A DNA stretch of 64,000 bases from Microterricola gilva (GTDB taxonomy: Bacteria > Actinomycetota > Actinomycetes > Actinomycetales > Microbacteriaceae): the NCBI RefSeq assembly GCF_004217495.1, contig NZ_SHLC01000001.1, forward strand, positions 3,596,001-3,660,000, written 5' to 3'. The notes beneath the pieces were generated by a model. That model did no database searches. It saw only the letters and a program-made list of their open reading frames with translations, and was not told where the DNA came from. Of this stretch, positions 58,061 to 64,000 are shown one piece after another (position 1 is the stretch's first letter; each line of letters begins with the position of its first letter). Made by a program: the position numbers and the translations under genes.

Positions 58061-58091
58061 GTCCCGTTCAGCGCGGTCCCGATGCGTGCGC

Positions 58092-59204
58092 TCAGTGCCG
58101 CGTGACGAAGTCGACACGCACACGCAGACCCCCGAGCTGGCTCGGTTCCACGAGCAGGCGGGCGCCGTGGGCTGCGGCGATTGTGGCGACCAGCGCAAGG
58201 CCCAGGCCCGTGCCCGCCGTTCCACTCGAGATGCGGGAGGATCCGCGCACGAACGGCTCGGTGAGCGTGGGAATGATGTGAGGGTCGACTCCTTGGCCCG
58301 TGTTCTCCACGATCACGGCGACCCCGGATGCCGTGCTCTCGACGGACAGCAGCACCCGGGCATCGGAGGCGCGGTTGTGGCGAATCCCGTTCTGCAGCAG
58401 GTTGACGATCAACTGGGTGAGCAGCACGGCGTCCCCGCCCAGGACGCAGGGCTCGACGGTCGTGCTGATGGTGACAGCGGAGGCCTCCGCTTCGCCGTGC
58501 ACGGCGTCCGTGGCCTGCAAGACGATCGCTGCCAGCTCGACACGACCGGCGGTCCGCGGGCCGGCCTCGATTCGTGCCAGCTGCAGCAAGGCGTCGACGA
58601 GATTCTGGCTGCGCCGGTTGGTGATCTCGAGCCGCCGCACGAGCTCGTCGTAGTCTGTGCCATCCGGGTCCTGCGCGGCGACCTCGAGCATCGTGCGAAT
58701 CACCGCGATGGGGGTGCGCAGCTCGTGTGAGGCGTTTGAGGCGAATCGCCGTTGCGAGTCGACGGTGTGTTCAACGCGATCCAGCATGCCGTCGAAGGCC
58801 TCGGCCAGCTCGACGTACTCGGTCGGGGCCCCGCGCAGGGCGATGCGATGCGTGAGGTCTCCGGCCGCCACCGCTCGCACGCCGGCGTGAATCCGGTCGA
58901 GCGGCCGCAGCAGCCGGCCGGAGAGCAGCCAGCCGCCGGCCACCCCGATCACGACGAAGAAGAGCATCGCGTAACCAGCGGTCGGCGCGAGCACCTCGAT
59001 GAGGTCGGAGCGGTTGGGCGCGAAGCCGCCGTCCCCTGAACGCTGAACGGCTTCGTCCGGAACGAAACGGAGCACCGCGAAAGCGACGAGCAGCAACGTT
59101 GCCCCGGCCAACACGAGAAAACCGGCGAACGCTGCCGTCATGCGGAAACGTGCGCTGTGCACGAGGCGCTGCAGCCGCCACCACCGCTCGCTGCCCGCGA
59201 TCAC
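58092..59204 (-). CDS. Sensor histidine kinase (HAMP-HisKA-HATPase)
   Basis: 370-aa kinase. TM1 about residues 22-45, a short periplasmic loop of about 35 residues (VPDEAVQRSGDGGFAPNRSD), TM2, HAMP (GGWLLSGRLLRPLDRIHAGV), dimerisation helix with H160 in NASHELRTPI, N box LIVNLLQNGIRHN, G1 NTGQGVDP and G2 GTGLGLALVATI. GTG 59204 overlaps the regulator stop by 4 nt. The short sensor loop suggests sensing within the membrane or by a partner. Convergent with the alpha-galactosidase gene. Confidence 0.92.
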   Translation of the reverse strand: MIAGSERWWRLQRLVHSARFRMTAAFAGFLVLAGATLLLVAFAVLRFVPDEAVQRSGDGGFAPNRSDLIEVLAPTAGYAMLFFVVIGVAGGWLLSGRLLRPLDRIHAGVRAVAAGDLTHRIALRGAPTEYVELAEAFDGMLDRVEHTVDSQRRFASNASHELRTPIAVIRTMLEVAAQDPDGTDYDELVRRLEITNRRSQNLVDALLQLARIEAGPRTAGRVELAAIVLQATDAVHGEAEASAVTISTTVEPCVLGGDAVLLTQLIVNLLQNGIRHNRASDARVLLSVESTASGVAVIVENTGQGVDPHIIPTLTEPFVRGSSRISSGTAGTGLGLALVATIAAAHGARLLVEPSQLGGLRVRVDFVTRH

Positions 59205-59887
59205 GAACCCGGTGCTGCCGTTGTCGCCGGCGCCGCCATGCGGTAGCCGATGCCGGGGACGGTCTCGATGACCCACGGCTCGCCCAGTCGTTTGCGCAGC
59301 CCGGAGATGGTGATTCGCACGGCATTCGTGAACGGGTCCGCGTTCTCGTCCCACGCGCGCTCGAGCAGCGCCTCTGCGCTGATCACGCCACCGTTTGCCT
59401 CGCCCAACACCTGCAACACCGCGAATTGCTTGCGGCTGAGCGAGATGAGCCGGCCATCGCGGTGGACCTCACGGCGGAAGGGGTCGATGGTGACACCGTG
59501 GATGTCGATGACGGGCGGCCTGGGCGTGTCAGACCTCCGCGAGAGCGCTCGCAACCGCACGACGAGTTCTCGCATGGCGAATGGCTTGGTGAGGTAGTCG
59601 TCTGCGCCCAGCTCGAAACCCTGCACCTTCTCATCGAGCCGGTCTGCGGCGGTGAGCATGAGTATGCGTGTCCGCGTCCCGGTGGCCACGAGATGCCGCG
59701 CGATGTCGTCGCCCGACGGGCCCGGGATGTCGCGGTCGAGGATGACGGCGTCGTAGTCGTTGAGTTCGAGCATCTCGAGCGCGGTGTCGCCGTCACCGGC
59801 GATGTCGGCGGCGAACGCCTCCAGCCGCAGGCCGGCGCGCACGGCGTCGGCGAGGAACGGCTCATCCTCCACGATCAGTACACGCAT
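59201..59887 (-). CDS. OmpR-family response regulator
   Basis: 228-aa regulator. Receiver: VLIVEDEPF, D51 in AVILDRDIPG, MLTAADR, LTKPF; winged helix: LSRKQFAVLQVLGEANGGVI, then TNAVRITISGLRKRLGE and VPGIGYRM. Pairs with the overlapping kinase. ATG 59887 is preceded by TACACT 8 nt away, so transcription may start next to the codon. It lies 88 nt after the MFS gene on the same strand and could be co-transcribed with it, which would make the pump a candidate target. Confidence 0.92.
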   Translation of the reverse strand: MRVLIVEDEPFLADAVRAGLRLEAFAADIAGDGDTALEMLELNDYDAVILDRDIPGPSGDDIARHLVATGTRTRILMLTAADRLDEKVQGFELGADDYLTKPFAMRELVVRLRALSRRSDTPRPPVIDIHGVTIDPFRREVHRDGRLISLSRKQFAVLQVLGEANGGVISAEALLERAWDENADPFTNAVRITISGLRKRLGEPWVIETVPGIGYRMAAPATTAAPGS

Positions 59888-59975
59888 AAGGCCCCAGTGT
59901 ACGGAGCGGCACATATCGTGAGCGTATGCGTCGGCATGAGCACGCCCGGCTCGACGAGAGCCGGAGCCGCGCCGC

Positions 59976-61319
59976 TCAGCTGAGCGGGTTGTGTCCTGGG
60001 CCGACGATGCTGAGGATCGACTCCCCGCGCTTGAGCGTGAGCTTCATGCGGAACGAGCCTGTGCGTGCGAGGTGCGCCGCGATGGCCGCGGCCGCGAGGA
60101 TCGGGACAGCGCCGGCGATGACCAGCGCGATGCGGGGGCCAGCGGCATCCGCGATGGCTCCGAGCAGGGGGCTGCCGATCGCTTGGCCGCCGACGAGAAT
60201 CGCGACGTAGAGCGAGACGATCCGACCACGGATGCGCAGATTCGACGAGAGCTGCACGAGCGAGTCCGAGACGATTTCGTACAGCACCCGCATGCAGCCG
60301 GCGCCGGCCAGCACCACGCAGAAGGCGAGGGACGACTGCATTGCCGCCGAGGCGAGAAGCAGCGCGCCGAAGATGGCGACGAGGATGATCAGGAAGCGCA
60401 GGCGCAGGGCGCGGACCGCCGTGGAGGCCATCGCGCCGATCAGCGCACCTGCCGCGAGCAGCGAGCTGTACAGCCCGTAGCCTGCGGCCCCGGTGTTGAA
60501 CACCTCCTGCGCCATGCCCGCGAGCACGACGCTGATCGGCATGCCGAAGATCGCGGCGGCCGCCAGCAGCACCATCGGCCAGAAGATCGTTGGTTTGGAT
60601 CGCACGTAGCGCGCGGCCTCGCGCATCGTCGCGGGGGACGCTGAGGCGTGCGGAACCGGGAACAGCTCGGCCCTCCTCAGCACCAGCACGGTGCCGGCCA
60701 CGAGCAGCGCGGAGGCCGTGTACGCGGCCAGCGCCCAGCCGGCGCCGTCGATCGCCACCAGGCCGCCGCCCAGTGCAGGGCCGATCATGCCACCGGTCCA
60801 GAACACGATCGCGTAGATGCTGATCGCGTTCGGGAGATGCTTCTGGTCGACCATCTCGCTGAGGAACACGACCCGGGCCGGGATCTCGACCATGCAGACG
60901 ATTCCGATCAGGAACGTGATGACGAGCACATGCCAGAGTTCGAGCACGTCGAAGAACCAAAGCAGCGCCAGGGTACCGGAGAGCACGGCGAGGCAGGCGT
61001 AGACGACCGCCACCGTCAGGCGACGGGGGAACCGGTCGGCGATGAGCGCGCCGTACTGGCCGAACAGCAGCATCGGCCCCCACTGCACGAGCACCAGCAG
61101 CCCGACGATCGCCATGCTCCCGGTCAGCTCGAGCACGAGCCAGTCGATCGCGATGCGCTGCATCCAACCGGCCGCGTGGAGGAAGAGGTGCGCGCCCTGG
61201 AAGCGCCGGTAGTTGCGATAGCCGAGCGAGCCGACGGCGCCGCGGATGCCGCGAGCACGAGCCGGCAGCTCGATGGGGCCGGTCGGCGGTACAGCAAGGG
61301 GGTCAATCGTGCCGGTCAC
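59976..61319 (-). CDS. MFS transporter, EntS/multidrug exporter-like
   Basis: 447-aa major facilitator, 12 helices. The N-terminal IRGAVGSLGYRNYRRFQGAH and the motif-A loop YGALIADRFPRRLTVAV are typical of the EntS/MefA DHA3 group; the equivalent loop between halves is longer. GTG 61319 has GGAGGG 8 nt upstream. It is divergent from the 647-aa unknown gene with a shared 123-bp promoter region. Drug, siderophore or sugar-acid export are all possible. Confidence 0.85.
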   Translation of the reverse strand: MTGTIDPLAVPPTGPIELPARARGIRGAVGSLGYRNYRRFQGAHLFLHAAGWMQRIAIDWLVLELTGSMAIVGLLVLVQWGPMLLFGQYGALIADRFPRRLTVAVVYACLAVLSGTLALLWFFDVLELWHVLVITFLIGIVCMVEIPARVVFLSEMVDQKHLPNAISIYAIVFWTGGMIGPALGGGLVAIDGAGWALAAYTASALLVAGTVLVLRRAELFPVPHASASPATMREAARYVRSKPTIFWPMVLLAAAAIFGMPISVVLAGMAQEVFNTGAAGYGLYSSLLAAGALIGAMASTAVRALRLRFLIILVAIFGALLLASAAMQSSLAFCVVLAGAGCMRVLYEIVSDSLVQLSSNLRIRGRIVSLYVAILVGGQAIGSPLLGAIADAAGPRIALVIAGAVPILAAAAIAAHLARTGSFRMKLTLKRGESILSIVGPGHNPLS

Positions 61320-61353
61320 GTGCCGTGCCCTCCCGTGGCCCTGATTCGCCACA

Positions 61354-61381
61354 TTGCCAATCGCATTTCCTATAGCATAAT
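61354..61381 (+). promoter_or_regulatory. Promoter of the 647-aa unknown gene
   Basis: -35 TTGCCA (61354-61359), 16-nt spacer and -10 CATAAT (61376-61381) predict a start near 61388. CATTGCC (61352-61358) and GGTCAATG (61382-61389) form an imperfect dyad around it that may be an operator. Confidence 0.6.
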
Positions 61382-61442
61382 GGTCAATGCCTGCTCGGGG
61401 AGCTCCTCAGAGCGGGTTTTGTGCCCATGATCGGAGTTGCCC

Positions 61443-63386
61443 ATGGCGGATCGCCCCCACTTCACCCACCTGCGTGTCGATGCTCAGGTCGACGCCCCGC
61501 GCTGGGCCGTGCTCGAGCGCGACGTCCTGGCTCGAGTGGATGCGGCATCCGCCGAATTCGTCGCCCGCTACACCCGTGAAGACGGCACCCTCATCTGGCG
61601 CGACGAGTGGCCGGGGATGGATGGATCGGACGACCCGTACGAGGCCTTCATGTACCTCGCCCTGCTCTACAGCCTCGGCGGCAGCGAGCAGGTCTACGAG
61701 ACCGCCCGCAAGATGTGGGACATGATCACCTGGCAGTGGACCCAGTACGGCCAGATCGAGCGAGAGTTCGACGGCTACTACGACTGGATGCACCACGGCG
61801 AGGCCAACCTCTTCCACTACTTCTTCGGTCTCACCAAGCCGTCGTCGTTGGTCGACCGCCAGCGCGCAGACAAATTCACCAAGATGTACAACGGTGAAGA
61901 CCCGCTCGCCCCCAACTTCGACGCGGAGCTCGGCATCATCACGGCTCCGCAGAGCGGCAGCCGTGGCCCGCGGCACGTGGTGACGGCGGAGGACCTCGAC
62001 AGCCACCGCGGCGTGCTGGTTGACTACCTGCCGCCGTTCGAGGACATGCGCTCCGCGCCGTTTGACGAGGGCCGCGGCCGGGCGAACTGGCTCGACGACG
62101 ACATCTTCGCCGAGGTGATCGAGCTGATGAACCAGCGCACGACGCGCGGCGACGTTCCGCTCAACCTCAACGCGACGGGCCAGTTCGCCCACTCCTTCCT
62201 GTACAGCGGCGAGGAGAAGCACCGCGCCTGGGTGCTGGACTACCTCGCGCGCTGGGCGGCGCGGGCCGAGGGCAACGTCGACGGCGTGATCCCCGACAAC
62301 GTCGGTCTCTCCGGCGAGGTCGGCGAGTACCAGGACGGCAAGTGGTGGGGCGGCCACTACGGCTGGCGCTGGCCGCACGGCTTCCTCACGATCATCGAGC
62401 CGATCGTCAACGCGGGCACCAATGCCTACCTGCTGACCGGCGACGACACCCATTTCGACCTTGCCAGGAAGCAGCTCGACATCAACTTCGGCCTCGGCCG
62501 CGAGGAGAACGGCAGCTGGCTCGTTCCGCACAAGCGTTTCGACAGCGGCTGGGCCGACTACCGTCCGGCCTCGCCGTTCCATGCCGTGCACATGTGGGCA
62601 CGTACCCTCTCCGACGCCGACCGCGAGCGCGTCGAGCGCGTGCCGCGCTCCACCGACTGGGCCGAGGTTCTCGTTCCCCGCGTTCCGTTCGCGGTCAAGC
62701 ACTACAACGTGAACACGCTGGCCTGGTACGAATACGCCCAGGGGCGCAACCCCGGCTACCCCGAGCGCCTGCTCGAGGCCAACGTCGAACTCATCGAGCA
62801 GCAGCTGGGCCGCATGCGCTCCAGCGACGGCGACCCGGCCGGCTGGGACACCCTCACGCACATCGAGGGCTTCCCCGACACGGTGTCGCTGCAGGTCGAC
62901 GGCTACGCCATCCACGCCTGGATGGAGTTCAACCCCGTCTACTTCGAGTCGCTCGTTCAACTCATGTGGGGTGCGCCGATGCACATCTCGCACGGCGGCT
63001 TCCAGCACGCGACCGTGCGCTACTTCGAGACCGCGCTGCAGCGCCCCGGACTGCCGGCGGATGTCGCGGCGCTCGTCCACACGATCGAAGCCGACGCGGT
63101 GGCCCTCGAGCTCGTGAACCTCGGCAGCGAGGAGCGCAGCGTCGTCATTCAGGCCGGTGGTTTCGGCGAGCACCAGTTCACCTCGGCCGCGCTCGCCGCC
63201 GCCGACGGCTCGACCGGCGAGCAGATCGCGGTCGACTCGCAGTGGTTCGAGGTGCGTCTGGCGCCGGGCAGCGGCTCGAACATCCGACTCGGCATGAAGC
63301 GCTACGCCAACGAGCCCAGCTACCAGACCCCGTGGTCGCGCCGCGAGGATTGGGCGCCGCTGATCAAGGGTCGGGTCCAGGACTGA
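61443..63386 (+). CDS. Unrecognised 647-aa protein, probably (alpha/alpha) toroid glycan enzyme
   Basis: Cytoplasmic (no signal peptide) protein rich in aromatic-acidic motifs: IWRDEWPGMDGSDDPYEAFM, FDGYYDWMHHGEANLFHYFF, GGHYGWRWPHGFLTIIEPIV, WLVPHKRFDSGWADYRP. Regular helix pairs and conserved-looking His/Asp/Trp clusters recall six-hairpin glycosidases or polysaccharide-lyase-like toroids. A beta-sandwich-like tail (LELVNLGSEERSVVIQAGGF) follows. GGAG lies 6 nt before ATG 61443. It is followed at 37 nt by a second sugar-acid dehydratase, so a role in uronate- or aldonate-containing glycan breakdown is inferred. I cannot name the family. Confidence 0.75.
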   Translation: MADRPHFTHLRVDAQVDAPRWAVLERDVLARVDAASAEFVARYTREDGTLIWRDEWPGMDGSDDPYEAFMYLALLYSLGGSEQVYETARKMWDMITWQWTQYGQIEREFDGYYDWMHHGEANLFHYFFGLTKPSSLVDRQRADKFTKMYNGEDPLAPNFDAELGIITAPQSGSRGPRHVVTAEDLDSHRGVLVDYLPPFEDMRSAPFDEGRGRANWLDDDIFAEVIELMNQRTTRGDVPLNLNATGQFAHSFLYSGEEKHRAWVLDYLARWAARAEGNVDGVIPDNVGLSGEVGEYQDGKWWGGHYGWRWPHGFLTIIEPIVNAGTNAYLLTGDDTHFDLARKQLDINFGLGREENGSWLVPHKRFDSGWADYRPASPFHAVHMWARTLSDADRERVERVPRSTDWAEVLVPRVPFAVKHYNVNTLAWYEYAQGRNPGYPERLLEANVELIEQQLGRMRSSDGDPAGWDTLTHIEGFPDTVSLQVDGYAIHAWMEFNPVYFESLVQLMWGAPMHISHGGFQHATVRYFETALQRPGLPADVAALVHTIEADAVALELVNLGSEERSVVIQAGGFGEHQFTSAALAAADGSTGEQIAVDSQWFEVRLAPGSGSNIRLGMKRYANEPSYQTPWSRREDWAPLIKGRVQD

Positions 63387-63423
63387 TGAGCGCACTGCCC
63401 GCCCGGACTCCGAAGGAGCATCA

Positions 63424-64000
63424 ATGAAGATCACCAGTGTCGACGTCGTGCAGGTCGAGGTTCCCGCCTACGACCCTCCCTTCGTCTGGCGGAAGGGCCT
63501 GTCCGGCTCGGAGCCCGCGGTCACCGGCGCCTGGCTGGTTCTGAAGACCGACACCGGCATCGTCGGCCTCAGCTTCACCGGGCGCGGGGCCATCCTGCAG
63601 GATGCCGTCGAGCGCCGTCTGCGCGCGGAACTCCTCGGGCAGGACCCGCTCGCCCGTGAGTACCTGTGGAACCGACTGTGGGAGAGCGACCGCATGGAGC
63701 GCTACCCGGTGGCGCTCATGTCTGTGATCGACATCGCGCTCTGGGACATCGGCGCGAAGGCAGCCGGCATGCCGCTGCATCAGCTGCTCGGCAGCTTCCG
63801 GTCCGAGATTCCGGCCTACGCCTCCACGGTCACCTACAGCTCGATCGAGGAGTACCTCGACGTTGCCGATCAGTGCCTCGAACTCGGCTTCACCGCGATC
63901 AAGCTCCACGCGTGGGGCGACCCGCGGCAGGACGCCAAGCTCAGCCTCGCCCTGCGCGAGCACGTCGGCCCCGACGTGCCGCTGATGTATGACGGTTCGG
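63424..64000 (+). CDS. Enolase-superfamily sugar-acid dehydratase, 3'-truncated by the window
   Basis: First 192 residues of a mandelate-racemase-type enzyme. Capping domain (KITSVDVVQVEVPAYDPPFV, ...AWLVLKTDTGIVGLS) and the start of the barrel (SVIDIALWDIGAKAAGMPLH) are intact. The S-face motif is K160-x-H162 in AIKLHAWG, unlike the K-x-K of the copy at 47 kb, so the two act on different substrates or stereocentres. The first metal ligand D190 is reached just before the window ends. It forms an operon with the 647-aa gene (37 nt). Confidence 0.9.
   Translation, partial: MKITSVDVVQVEVPAYDPPFVWRKGLSGSEPAVTGAWLVLKTDTGIVGLSFTGRGAILQDAVERRLRAELLGQDPLAREYLWNRLWESDRMERYPVALMSVIDIALWDIGAKAAGMPLHQLLGSFRSEIPAYASTVTYSSIEEYLDVADQCLELGFTAIKLHAWGDPRQDAKLSLALREHVGPDVPLMYDGS

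Overview
The window reads as a high-GC actinobacterial chromosome, most likely Microbacteriaceae (Leifsonia/Microbacterium relatives). The basis is: about 70-75% G+C in sampled coding lines; many apparently leaderless ATG/GTG starts 6-8 nt after a -10 hexamer; a mycobacterial-type LexA box; LAxTG rather than LPxTG sorting; a CmtR-type metal sensor; and the abundant GGATGC/GCATCC strings common in that family. This is inference from content, not from a search. No transposase, integrase, phage gene, CRISPR array or rRNA was seen. One tRNA (Gly, anticodon CCC) is present.

0-16.5 kb is mostly core and housekeeping: the tail of a RecD/Pif1-type helicase, a serine-hydrolase-fold lipoprotein that has lost its catalytic residues, a flotillin, a YbdK-type carboxylate-amine ligase, several small proteins, a 2H phosphoesterase, a GNAT acetyltransferase, an OmpR/HisKA two-component pair, glycerate kinase, an acyl-CoA thioesterase, a small gene behind a perfect SOS box, a cNMP-binding FAD oxidoreductase without CxxC, and a MmyB-like regulator divergent from an aldo/keto reductase across a long inverted repeat. 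A decayed Dabb-domain tail lies beside the glycerate kinase gene.

16.5-42.5 kb is a chain of regulator-plus-target modules. They are: TetR/MFS/sulfatase/GH3 with two related operators; CmtR/CDF metal efflux; TetR/SDR; PadR/DUF1048/DUF1048/ABC; CPBP protease; zinc alcohol dehydrogenase; a large P-type ATPase; an S51 peptidase-like gene; a low-GC pair of membrane proteins; TetR/YhgE-like membrane protein; tRNA-Gly; a YrhK-like protein; and dCTP deaminase followed by a 60-nt near-perfect dyad.

42.5-46.5 kb is a compact TasA/SipW-type secretion cluster: an ER-type signal peptidase, two TasA-like alternate-signal proteins, a larger secreted protein sharing the same mature start, and an LAxTG-anchored protein. 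This is the best candidate for an under-described surface system in the window.

46.5-64 kb is a carbohydrate-acid utilisation island: a GntR regulator and an enolase-superfamily dehydratase; a ROK regulator without kinase or zinc motifs; a sugar ABC transporter behind a strong promoter/operator; a GH38-like DUF5054 enzyme; a GH36 alpha-galactosidase; a two-component pair; an MFS exporter; an unrecognised 647-aa protein probably of (alpha/alpha) toroid type; and a second, truncated enolase-superfamily gene. The 3' tail of an extra enolase gene survives as a frameshifted remnant in the ABC leader, evidence of recent rearrangement. Taken together these genes would import an oligosaccharide, hydrolyse alpha-linked residues and dehydrate the released sugar acids.
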